Below are positions 52,118 through 60,609 of a stretch of 64,000 nucleotides of DNA, piece after piece; the stretch's first letter is position 1, and each line of letters starts with the position of its first letter. Source of the stretch: Bog-473 sp963755495 (GTDB taxonomy: Bacteria > Actinomycetota > Acidimicrobiia > Acidimicrobiales > RAAP-2). Where the stretch lies: positions 310,001-374,000 of the forward strand of contig CAVWJS010000006.1 of assembly GCA_963755495.1 (NCBI GenBank), in the 5' to 3' direction. A model generated the notes under the pieces. The model searched no databases. It was given only the letters and a program-made list of their open reading frames with translations, and was not told the DNA's origin. Position numbers and translations under genes: made by a program.

Positions 52118-52446
52118 CGCCAGACACGTCGCAAGACGCCAGGTCGTATTGCGACTCGTGGGTTGGGTCGATCCCCGCTGGCGTGTTGCGGTTGGCCGCA
52201 TTCCGTTTTGTTCTGCTCAGCGATTTAAGCCTGGCAAGTGGAGCCGGCCCGCGCCCAGGGGACTTCGTTGACGAATTGCTGTCTAGCAGCGCGGCGAGGC
52301 CGACACGGAGCGGCATAGTGGAGATCGAGTTGGCGAAGTGGAGCCTGACGAGGGGTGATGGAGTGAGACGGTAGTCCCATTCGACGCCGATCAGGAGACT
52401 CCTGTCGACTTCCGTCAGGGCCGGCAGAAAAGGAGGAGGACCTGAT
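52118..52446. other. 329-bp gap between the solute-binding protein and cyclase genes
   Basis: No gene seen. It ends with a strong ribosome site (AAAGGAGGAGG) just before the cyclase ATG at 52447, so it probably carries that gene's promoter and leader. Confidence 0.5.
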
Positions 52447-53343
52447 ATGGAGCCAAGAGGAAATAGCGACAACTGGGGGCGATGGGGAGCCGATGATGAA
52501 CGGGGAGCACTGAACCTGATCACAGCGGACGCCATTCGAGACGCTGCTGGCACCGTCCAACGCGGATATGTGTATTCTCTCGGTCTCCCCATTGATGCGA
52601 AGGCGACTCCGGTACTTCCAAACAAGGGTGAACCGCGTCGGTTCACCCTGACTAGCGACTCAGACGCCGACCTCTACGCCAGCTTTGGGGCCGCCCCGGG
52701 AGTCGGAGGAAACCAGGATGTCCTGATGATTCCTTCCCACCACGGGACGCACATTGACGCGCTCTCCCACGTGTTCTCACAACACCGGATGTTCAACGGT
52801 TTCGAGAGCTCCACTTTCACTTCATTCTCTGGTGCCACTCGCCTGGGGGTCGAGAAACTCGGCGCGATCGTTGGGCGAGGCGTACTCCTCGACATGGCGG
52901 CATTCTCCGGAGTGGAGGCACTACCTGCTGGATATCGCATTACGAGTGAGGAACTTGAGTCTTGCGCCCACGGCCAGGGAACGACCCTCGAGGCTGGCGA
53001 CATTCTTCTGCTCCGAACCGGGTGGATCGAAGAATGGGCTCGGACTAGATCGCAGCAAGGCGGTCAACCCGGCATCGGTCTCGATGCCACAGACTTTATT
53101 CGAGACAACGATGTTGCCGTTGTGGGTGCCGACAACTCAGCGGTGGAGGTCATGCCCTTTGATGGCGGCACTTTCCTTGCGGTGCATATCGAACTCCTGG
53201 TCAAATTGGGTGTGCCATTGATCGAGCACCTGTACCTGGCCGAACTCGCCAGAGACAATGCATACGAGTTTCTTTTTGTGGCAGCGCCGCTCAAGGTGAC
53301 GGGCGCGGCCGGTAGTCCCATAAATCCGATTGCTGTCGTCTGA
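52447..53343 (+). CDS. Cyclase/kynurenine formamidase-like family protein
   Basis: A 298-residue metal-dependent hydrolase of the PF04199 cyclase family. NWGRWGADDERGALNLIT is the typical start, SHHGTHIDALSHVF has the HxGTHxDxxxH metal motif, GRGVLLDMAAFSGVEALPAGYRIT and LEAGDILLLRTGW, then VGADNSAVEVMP and HIELLVKLGVPLIEHLYLAEL complete it. The family includes arylformamidases and isatin hydrolases, which open a lactam or formamide. With two LLM oxidases this suggests oxidation followed by ring opening of a nitrogen heterocycle or similar compound (inference). ATG 52447 has an excellent ribosome site. Confidence 0.92.
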   Translation: MEPRGNSDNWGRWGADDERGALNLITADAIRDAAGTVQRGYVYSLGLPIDAKATPVLPNKGEPRRFTLTSDSDADLYASFGAAPGVGGNQDVLMIPSHHGTHIDALSHVFSQHRMFNGFESSTFTSFSGATRLGVEKLGAIVGRGVLLDMAAFSGVEALPAGYRITSEELESCAHGQGTTLEAGDILLLRTGWIEEWARTRSQQGGQPGIGLDATDFIRDNDVAVVGADNSAVEVMPFDGGTFLAVHIELLVKLGVPLIEHLYLAELARDNAYEFLFVAAPLKVTGAAGSPINPIAVV

Positions 53344-53595
53344 CCTGATGGCGATCGGAATGAGGGTGACAGACGTCCCGATCACTTGGGCTACTTCGCG
53401 GGCATATCCTGACACTCGGCAGGTACGAGTTGGCGACCTAACCCCCATTTGAATTGTGGCTACGTGTATCACTTGGCGTGGCGCCTGGGGATGGGTTGGG
53501 TGAAGGACTGCGATGACTCATCGCTTATCTGTTCGCAACGCTTCAGTGCTGAAGGGGAAGTAACTCGTGGGTTGTTTTGGTAAGAGGAGGAAGTA

Positions 53596-54606
53596 ATGCT
53601 TCGCCTGACTATGCGATTCGACTTTCGGAACCCAGCCTTCGCCGACACACCTATGAGCGAGCGATATCGGGCAGCACTCGATATGGTCGAGTGGGCGGAT
53701 AACTTGGGCTTCTCAAGCGTCGGAGTGTCCGAGCACCACGGCGTTGAGGATGGGTATCTCCCCAGCCCGTGCGTTATGGCGGCGGCCATAGCGTCTCGCA
53801 CCAGTCGTATCCAGATCAGCCTCGGGGCGATCATCGCGCCGATACATGATCCGCTCCGGCTGGCCGAAGACCTTGCCGTTCTCGACAATCTGGCTCAAGG
53901 ACGCCTTTCGGTCATCGTGGTCAACGGCTACGTGCCACTTGAGTACGAGATGTTCGGTTACGTCTCCAGCGACCGTCCCCGCCGGACCGAGGAGATCGTT
54001 GCGACGCTTCGTCAGGCTTGGTCTGGGGAACCCTTCTCGTATCGCGGCCGCACCGTGCGGGTGACGCCGACGCCATTCCAACCGGGTGGACCGAAGATCG
54101 CTCTTGGAGGGAAGACGGACGCTGCCGCTCGGCGTGCGGCTCGGATTGCCGACTCATTCGTGCCGAGTGACCCTGCGTGCTGGGAGGCCTACCGAGACGA
54201 GCTGCGCAGTGTGGGTCGCACCGATCCCGGACCGGCGAGCCCCTCGGGGGGGATCAATTTCGTTCACGTTGCGGATGATCCAGATGCAGCGTGGAGCGAA
54301 ATCGCTCCATACGCGTTGTACGAAATGAATGCTTACGGGAAGTGGCTGGCTGACGCCGGGTTGGTCGGTGAGGGCAGCTACTCGCCGGTCAAGGACATCG
54401 ACGAGCTCAGAGCGACAGGTGTCTATCGAACGATGTCACCACCTGAGCTCCTCAGCGAGCTCGCTGCTTTACCCGCAGATGGGCACCTTGTCTTCCACCC
54501 TCTTATGGGCGGCATCCCACCGTCATTGGCATGGGAGAGTTTGCGGCTCTTTGAGCGTGAGGTCCACCCAATGCTCCGGGCACAAGGAAGAGCCATCGGC
54601 AGTTAG
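53596..54606 (+). CDS. LLM class flavin-dependent oxidoreductase
   Basis: A 336-residue luciferase-like oxidoreductase, paralogous to 48599-49573. LTMRFDFRNPAFADTPMSERYRAALDMVEWADNLGFSSVGVSEHHGVEDGYLPS, IHDPLRLAEDLAVLDNLAQGRLSVIVVNGYVPLEYEMFGY and YRGRTVRVTPTPFQPGGPKIALGGKTDAAARRAARIADSF match it block by block. ATG 53596 is preceded by AAGAGGAGG. The duplication of this family inside one cluster suggests two oxidation steps or two substrates. Confidence 0.93.
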   Translation: MLRLTMRFDFRNPAFADTPMSERYRAALDMVEWADNLGFSSVGVSEHHGVEDGYLPSPCVMAAAIASRTSRIQISLGAIIAPIHDPLRLAEDLAVLDNLAQGRLSVIVVNGYVPLEYEMFGYVSSDRPRRTEEIVATLRQAWSGEPFSYRGRTVRVTPTPFQPGGPKIALGGKTDAAARRAARIADSFVPSDPACWEAYRDELRSVGRTDPGPASPSGGINFVHVADDPDAAWSEIAPYALYEMNAYGKWLADAGLVGEGSYSPVKDIDELRATGVYRTMSPPELLSELAALPADGHLVFHPLMGGIPPSLAWESLRLFEREVHPMLRAQGRAIGS

Positions 54607-55234
54607 TTGCTTTGATCAGTTCCAGATTCGGCCGCCCGGCATTGGGTACCTTGCGGCAACGCGACACGCCGAACTGGCCCAGAAATGGACGCCAAGCCAC
54701 CAACGTTCACGCTGGAAGAGGTCACCTCTACTCGGCGCGGAGCCATATCAGGGGAGGCCCGCACATGGATACAGACGAGGGAGTGAAGACGAGAAAAAAT
54801 GCCAACGAAAAGCGGCAGGTCATGGGCTTCGGTATTCGACACTAAGACGTAATCATCTTCTACAAGTTGTGGCATAACATGTAGGAGTTGGCGTTTTACG
54901 TCAATCATGGCAAGAGCGCAACAAACGGAGTCCGTAAGGTGGACGCGTAAGAATCCGGCAAAGTGCTCTGGGTTTGGTTGTGGATCCCGGGTCTATGGCT
55001 GAATAGTTCTTGTGCGAGATTTATGGAGCGAGAGTGAAGGTGAGTGTCAAACTTTGCTGAACCTCAGGTCCCGAACGGTCGGTCCCTGGACGCGACCGGC
55101 GACTACGAATCCAAAAAAATGGGAAAGCTGCTACTCAGCCCGTGCGGGACCACATGGGCGCAATACCCCTTCGATCCTTCGAGCGCCTCGTGCCGAGCTT
55201 TGTCGACAAGTGCAGAGCGCTGGGCTGAACCGAT
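54607..55234. other. 628-bp region with no gene seen, upstream of the TetR gene
   Basis: Only unsupported short frames. Near 54861-54885 an inverted CTACA...TGTAG pair occurs, and TTGTCGACAA (about 55199-55208) is a perfect palindrome 27 bases before the TetR start, both possible regulator sites. Confidence 0.45.
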
Positions 55235-55945
55235 ATGACAACCACTAGAGGAGAAGAAACGAATACCCCCTCGCTTTCTCTCCAGCTTCGGGAGAAGCGC
55301 TCGCAAATGATGATGTCGGAGTTGGAGGCCGTTGCCTTGCGACTCTTCGACGAGCACGGGTTCAGCAATGTCAGCATCGAAGACATTGCTCTCGAAGCCC
55401 GCATTTCCGTTCGCACCTTCTACCGCTACTTTGCGTCCAAGGAGGATGTATTACAGTTCCGAATCTACAGACGAAGAGAAGTTGTCCGAGCGGAGCTATC
55501 GGATCGTCCCGCCGACGAACCACCGCTTCGCTCCCTCCGCTTGGCACTTGGGGCAGAGGTCTCAGCTGTCGACCCGGTCGTTCTTAGGCGCTGGTGCGCA
55601 GTCAACTCGGACAATCCGAATGTGTTGAAGGGCGTCTATGGGGCCATCCATATAGAACTTGAACCGGTGATCGCCGAGTTTCTCGGTACTCGATTGGATG
55701 TCCCCAGTGATTCGTTAGTCCCCACGATGTTTGCAGCAGCCGCGCTCGGGGTCTTTCACGCTGCCATCTCCGAATGGTTCCAGAACGGTGGCGACTTGGC
55801 GACAAAGGTGTCGGTGAGTTTTGAGGTTTTGGAGAACGGCATGAGCGGTGACTCCAAATCCTGGACACTGTCCGGAGATCGTGTAGAGCCGGAAAAGCCA
55901 CGCAGCCGCATCCGAACGAAGGCGCCCAAGACGAAGCCCGCCTAG
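55235..55945 (+). CDS. TetR/AcrR family transcriptional regulator
   Basis: A 236-residue regulator. The N-terminal helix-turn-helix domain (MMSELEAVALRLFDEHGFSNVSIEDIALEARISVRTFYRYFASKEDVLQFRI) is standard TetR. The C-terminal ligand domain (about residues 90-200) has helices RSLRLALGAEVSAVDP and AAALGVFHAAISEWFQNGGD, followed by a basic Pro-rich tail. ATG 55235 is preceded in the leader by a TTGTCGACAA palindrome. It probably represses the cluster 47.8-54.6 kb; candidate operators are the TGACA-N5-TGTCA sites at 50710 and 55964. Confidence 0.93.
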   Translation: MTTTRGEETNTPSLSLQLREKRSQMMMSELEAVALRLFDEHGFSNVSIEDIALEARISVRTFYRYFASKEDVLQFRIYRRREVVRAELSDRPADEPPLRSLRLALGAEVSAVDPVVLRRWCAVNSDNPNVLKGVYGAIHIELEPVIAEFLGTRLDVPSDSLVPTMFAAAALGVFHAAISEWFQNGGDLATKVSVSFEVLENGMSGDSKSWTLSGDRVEPEKPRSRIRTKAPKTKPA

Positions 55946-55963
55946 TTCGAGCTGGACATCAAT

Positions 55964-55978
55964 TGACATTTGTTGTCA
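55964..55978. promoter_or_regulatory. Putative operator (TGACA-N5-TGTCA), copy 2
   Basis: TGACATTTGTTGTCA, identical at 14 of 15 positions to the site at 50710-50724. It lies 19 bases after the TetR stop and could control a downstream transcript starting near 56.1 kb. Confidence 0.5.
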
Positions 55979-56119
55979 CACTGCAAATTGCGGTTGAGCC
56001 CCATCCGGCGGCGAGTGTGACCCGTGCGACAGACACCTCCAACTATGACGCCAGACGGGGAACTGTGGGTGCCTCCCTCCGCCGTCTGAGAGTTCGGTGC
56101 GAACTTAGGAACGGGGAAC

Positions 56120-56724
56120 TTGATCATGATTCGGCGGCAACAGATAGTAGAGCGCTCTACAACGCTGACGAATTCGGTGGACGCAGTGGAAACTGGTTGG
56201 ACCGAACTGCAGACCAGGGGACTCAGGCTGGGGGCGACGGCCTCAAGTAACGATGCCGTCGATACCTCAAAGATCTCTCACGGTTTCCATGAATGGTATG
56301 CCTTGGTTCGCGATTGGGTCTGCGCATGGTCGACATTCCGAGCATTGAGCTTGGAACCTCGCAAGCTACCGCAATGAGTTGGCTGCGCCCTGATGGAACG
56401 TTCACAGGTGAGGGTGGTGGGATGAGCAGTGTCGTCGTTGCCGGTTTTCCATCGGCGATCCCGCAGATTGTGATGGGGGCGTTTGACAACGCATCCGTCG
56501 GCGAGCCCGTCCCGGAGGAACACCGACTGCTTTTGCAAGCGCGAGACAGCATGTGGTCGAAAGACTTACGATCGTCAGTCATCGACGCTGGCACTGCCGC
56601 TGAGGTGGCTCTGGGTACCGCGATCCACGGCTACGGCGACGGCCGTGGTAAACGCGGCTCGGCCGCTGTCTTTACCTTGACGGCCAAATTCTCGCCAGCG
56701 AGGAGTGCGTTTCGTCGAACTTAG
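56120..56724 (+). pseudogene. Hypothetical gene, apparently frameshifted
   Basis: Two overlapping frames look like one broken gene. The first (from about 56120) reads IVERSTTLTNSVDAVETGWTELQTRGL and HEWYALVRDWVCAWS. The second (to 56724) reads DIPSIELGTSQATAMSWLRPDGTFTGEGGG and VPEEHRLLLQARDSMWSKDLRSSVIDAGTAAEVALG, whose last helix resembles HEPN/Apea-like proteins (A.IDAGTAAE.AL). I do not recognise the family. The first 100 bases contain the second copy of the 79-bp repeat. The frames meet around 56300-56340. Confidence 0.4.
56145..56223. repeat. 79-bp direct repeat, copy 2
   Basis: Matches 47465-47543 at about 70 of 79 positions without gaps. In this copy the segment is open in the frame of the hypothetical gene; the other copy has a stop. 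Confidence 0.78.
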
Positions 56725-57130
56725 CGGAGGTTCAGGCCGCCATCCTTCCTCGCCCCACCAACTCCCCGGCTTGGCGCTCGCACGACCAGACGGACTTCCA
56801 ACCCGTGACATAGCGGTAACGACCCCGCCATTCGATTGGCTCCTCGCAATGGCTGGCATGGCCCGCCACATTGACGTAGACCATCCGCCAGCACCGTCCG
56901 GGCTGGGCCATGATCCCCGGAGCCACCGTGCCGCCGATCCCCCGAACCGCCAAAGGGGGCCAAATTCATCACGGGATGACAACCTGCAACGGCGACAGTC
57001 GGGAGGTGCCCACGGCCAACGACATATCCACGGGAGAAGAAACGGACGCCGATGTGTGATAAACGACAGGAGACTTCCGGCATCAGGAGTGACGCACGCA
57101 AGGTACTCAAAAGGGATCAGGGGGTTACAG
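56725..57130. other. 406-bp gap before the secreted DUF4214 protein
   Basis: No supported gene on either strand; an open plus frame runs through it but has no family resemblance. It ends with GGGGG eight bases before ATG 57131, a possible ribosome site. Confidence 0.5.
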
Positions 57131-59053
57131 ATGAAGACCGCGGCAATGGCGAAAAGCACCCTGGGAATCGGTGCGGTGCTTTTAGCCCTCCTCATAACGG
57201 CCGCTCCGGCCACCATAGCCAGCGCCTCAACGTCCGTGACCGTGCCTTGCTCGGGCACTGGTGGCGGCGCCGCCGGACTCATCGCCGCCATCACGACCGC
57301 CAATACGAGCGGGGGCGCGACCATCAATCTCGCAGCGGGGTGCACGTATACGCTCACTACCTCTAATAACGGTACCGCAACTGGCACTGGCGCGACCGGC
57401 CTCAATGGCCTGCCCGTAGTCACGAGCGCGATCACCGTCATCGGCAGTAGCACCACGATCACCGCAAACAACACGGACTTTCGCGTCTTTGAGGTGGATG
57501 GCCCGGGTGGGAACCTCACGCTGCAGGATCTGGCCATCACTGGGGGGAACAGCATCTTCGGTGGCGGTATCTTAAATGCCGAAGGCGCTGTCACTCTCGA
57601 TCAAAGCCAAGTCACCCGTAATACCGGTCAGATGGGCGGCGGCGGCATCGCTAGTGGAATAGTGAACCCCGCTCACCTCGGCCCCATCGGCACCCTCACT
57701 CTCAACTCCAGCGAAGTAAACGACAACACTGCCCTGGCTGGTGGGGGTGGTGGCATCCTCAATCACGCTGGCACGCTCACGCTCAATTCCAACAGCCAGG
57801 TAAACAGCAACACGTCGGCGGGAGGTGGAGGTGGCATCGCCAGCGGCAACGGTAATGGAGGTGCCGCAGGAACCGGGAGCAGTACGCTCATCGTCAACTC
57901 CAGTGAAGTGAACGACAATACGTCGACCGGAGGTCCTACGGCTGGCGCAGGCGGCATCGCCAACGGCGGCGTGGCGACCATCACGAGCAGTCAAGTGAAC
58001 GGCAACAGCGCTCCTGGGGCTTCGGGTGGCGGCATCTTCAACCACGGTTCGATGACCATCACTTCGAGCACTGTGAACAACAACACCGCGCCCAATGACG
58101 CCACGGGCGACAGCGGGTACGGTGGTGGCATCGCGAACCTCAATGAGGGTGTCATCGCCGACGCCCCCAACAGTGGCGTCCTTGTCGTCAACCAGAGCCA
58201 GATTGAGAACAACACGGCTTCTGGTCTGGGCGGCGGGATTTACGAGGTCGGTGTCAACGCAGCTGGCCCCGCCATTCCCGGTGGCCCGCTCACCCTCAAC
58301 TCGACTCAGGTGAGCAGCAATGTGAGCGGCTCTGGGGGCGGGATCTACGCCAATGTCGGTAGTCCCGTGACCATCACGGGCACTTCGTCGGTTGGTGGGG
58401 ACACGACGTCTGACTGTGCAGGCAACACCGGCAACGCTGCTTTCTTGTGCGCCGCCTATGAGAACCTCTTGGGGCGGACGCCAGATCCCACCGGGATTGC
58501 TGCCTTCGAAGCGCTGTTGTCCAAGGGAACGAGCCGCACAAAAGTCGCCTATCAGATCGCCACGTCTACAGAATACCGAGATGATTTTGTCAACGGCCTC
58601 TACGAGGACTACTTGGGTCGTTCGGCGGACGCGCGGGGTCTCTCGGGCTGGGTCGCTCTGATGGCGAGAGGCGGGAGCGACCAGCGGGTGCTCGAATCCA
58701 TCCTCGGCTCGCCCGAGTTCTACGCCGACTCGGGCAGCACGGCCACCGGGTTCGTTACCGCCTTGTACGGCGACCTACTCGGACGCGCCCCTGACTCCAC
58801 AGAGCTCGCATACTGGACGTCCCAACTCGCCGCGAGGGTGAGTCGCAACAACGTCGCAGCAGGTTTCGTGCTCTCGAATGAGTTCCTCTCGAACTTGATC
58901 GGGACTCAGTACCTCGTCCTCTTGGACCGCGCTCCGAGCGCTGACCCCGCAGGCATCTCAGGCTGGGTGTCCCAGCTCCTGCGTGGCACCTCCTACCAGG
59001 GGGTGGTGGCCGGCGTCATCGGATCACCTGAGTTCTACGCACTTAACACATAA
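57131..59053 (+). CDS. Secreted beta-helix protein with C-terminal DUF4214 repeats
   Basis: A 640-residue exported protein. The signal peptide is KSTLGIGAVLLALLITAAPATIASA. From about residue 40 to 420 there are right-handed beta-helix-like repeats rich in Gly, Asn and Thr (ITGGNSIFGGGILNAEGAVTLD, LNSSEVNDNTALAGGGGGI and similar), as in polymorphic outer-membrane-type or pectate-lyase-fold proteins. The last 200 residues hold four DUF4214 repeats (ENLLGRTPDPTGIAAFEALLSKG, YEDYLGRSADARGLSGWVALMARG, YGDLLGRAPDSTELAYWTSQLAA, YLVLLDRAPSADPAGISGWVSQLLRG). Such proteins are surface-exposed; a role in adhesion or glycan binding is inference. Only two Cys residues of the mature part cluster before the DUF4214 region. 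Confidence 0.88.
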   Translation: MKTAAMAKSTLGIGAVLLALLITAAPATIASASTSVTVPCSGTGGGAAGLIAAITTANTSGGATINLAAGCTYTLTTSNNGTATGTGATGLNGLPVVTSAITVIGSSTTITANNTDFRVFEVDGPGGNLTLQDLAITGGNSIFGGGILNAEGAVTLDQSQVTRNTGQMGGGGIASGIVNPAHLGPIGTLTLNSSEVNDNTALAGGGGGILNHAGTLTLNSNSQVNSNTSAGGGGGIASGNGNGGAAGTGSSTLIVNSSEVNDNTSTGGPTAGAGGIANGGVATITSSQVNGNSAPGASGGGIFNHGSMTITSSTVNNNTAPNDATGDSGYGGGIANLNEGVIADAPNSGVLVVNQSQIENNTASGLGGGIYEVGVNAAGPAIPGGPLTLNSTQVSSNVSGSGGGIYANVGSPVTITGTSSVGGDTTSDCAGNTGNAAFLCAAYENLLGRTPDPTGIAAFEALLSKGTSRTKVAYQIATSTEYRDDFVNGLYEDYLGRSADARGLSGWVALMARGGSDQRVLESILGSPEFYADSGSTATGFVTALYGDLLGRAPDSTELAYWTSQLAARVSRNNVAAGFVLSNEFLSNLIGTQYLVLLDRAPSADPAGISGWVSQLLRGTSYQGVVAGVIGSPEFYALNT

Positions 59054-59303
59054 CACACGTCGACAAAGCAGGATCGGCACTGCGGCTCGTGTCTCTTGGG
59101 ACAGCGGCCTAAAGTTCGCCGGTTTAGAGTTTTTTGGGTCGTCCATATTACGCCCCGCCCTGCCCTGTGCCCCTCGTCCCGCGGTTCGGGTGGGTCCCGC
59201 CGGTGCCGTTGCGTTCGGCCCTCCGTCGCCGTTGCGCGGCGGTTTTGGCCCGTTTTGCCGCCGTGGCCTGGCATTCTGGGAGAGAGGGCTCAAGGGCACA
59301 AGT

Positions 59304-59432
59304 GTGAATATGCTCATCATCGAGTCTCTTTCCGCAGAGGTCGCCCGTGTGCGCGCCGACAAGGAGTTCAGCACTCGAGCCAACCTGCTCCTCAAGCGAG
59401 ACAAGGAGCTGCTGGACCGGCTCGCCCGTTGA
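59304..59432 (+). CDS. Putative antitoxin of the second Doc-type module
   Basis: A 42-residue protein, from GTG 59304 (or ATG 59310), MLIIESLSAEVARVRADKE then FSTRANLLLKRDKELLDRLAR. It is predicted helical and aligns without gaps to the C-terminal 35 residues of the protein at 8998-9204. The stop overlaps the toxin start (TTGA). It is unusually short for an antitoxin, but the repeated gene order supports the call. AAGGG lies upstream. Confidence 0.55.
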   Translation: MNMLIIESLSAEVARVRADKEFSTRANLLLKRDKELLDRLAR

Positions 59433-59995
59433 CGCGGTTCATTTCACTGCCTGAAATCTTCTGGCTCGCCGAATAGGTCACGGGAATCGAGGCCCACGTG
59501 CTCGCGAACTCGGGCAGCATCAACCTCGCCGATTCGGCGCTGCATGCACCCCAAGCCAGCTTCGGCGATCAGGAATTCTACTCTGACCTGATCGACAAGG
59601 CCGCCGTGCTCACCTGTCATCTGGAGTGGAACCACCCACTGCCCGACGGGAATAAGAGAGCGGGCTGGGCATGCCTCGTGATGTTCCTCGATCTAAGCGG
59701 AGTGGTCTGGGATCCCGATCCACCTGATGTCGACGAGGCAGAGTTAGCAATCCACTCGGTGGCTGCAACCGAGGTTGACGAAGCATGGTTTGCGAGCTGG
59801 CTCCGCCAACGGACCCGTGCTTCCGACGAATACCGGCAGGACGATCCCGATGCGGACGACGTCCGAGGGGGTCCGAACTTCTCCGTCAGTTTGATCCAAG
59901 CCCGCTACAACTTCGCCAGCATCGGAGCCGCAGAAGCTAGGGTCCTGAAGTTCGTGTGGCCACCCCATCCACACGAGTTGCCACACTCCATCTGA
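59429..59995 (+). pseudogene. Doc-type toxin with an internal amber codon
   Basis: From TTG 59429 the frame reads LTRFISLPEIFWLAE, then TAG at 59474-59476, then continues VTGIEAHVLANSGSINLADSALHAPQASFGDQEFYSDLIDKAAVLTCHLEWNHPLPDGNKRAGWACLVMFLDLSG. The second part is a complete Doc core with HPLPDGNKR, the active signature. The stop falls exactly where the relative at 8537-9001 has IAEAV, so one codon of a conserved helix became amber. Either the toxin is inactivated, or a downstream GTG (59498) gives a shortened protein. The C-terminus (from NFSVSLIQARYNFASIGA) is extra. It lies just before the group II intron. Confidence 0.78.
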
Positions 59996-60609
59996 AGGCA
60001 CGAAGGACTGCCCAATCGTCCCGAAGGGCCTGACCTCACCCGGCGTATTGGGGGTGCGTCCAGAAGATTGGGCGCCATGACAACAAGGAGGTTGTGATGA
60101 CGTAACCAATCGACAAGCTGAGGGCAGCCAGCCGGTGTGAGTCCGGTCCGGGGAGACGCCAAGGTCCCCGGTAGCGAAGCCCCCGTGCGTGGTCGAGAGG
60201 CCGGGTTCGGAGCGGGGCCGAGCAACTGACCAGTCCGCAACATGAAGTGAAGCCTGCAGCGTCGTTACGCCGGTCCGTGCGCTGCACGGACGAGGAGGAG
60301 CCGAGCCTTTCCCCAAAGGGCGAAGGCCATGGACGGCACCAGAGAGCTTGGAGCGGGTGCCTAAGAATCTCCCGGCGCAGGGGGCGTGGAATGGCCAGAA
60401 GGGTGTCCTTGGAACTGGAGAGATCCTCCTCGGCCCCGGACCTGCGGTCCGGGAAGCGGCCCTGTCTATAACCGGAAACGGGAAGTGCCAGGCGGCCGAG
60501 AGGAAGTCGGAGGGGGCCGTAGTAGTGATGACGGTCGGGACAACACAACCCGACCCGAGCGAAGGGCCCCTACTTCACCGGTGCATTGCGAAGTTGTGGA
60601 GGAACCCTG

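Noticed and set aside
56705..57130. Upstream extension of the beta-helix protein frame
   Set aside because: The signal peptide starts at ATG 57131; the upstream residues are Pro/Arg/His-rich and unlike a leader.
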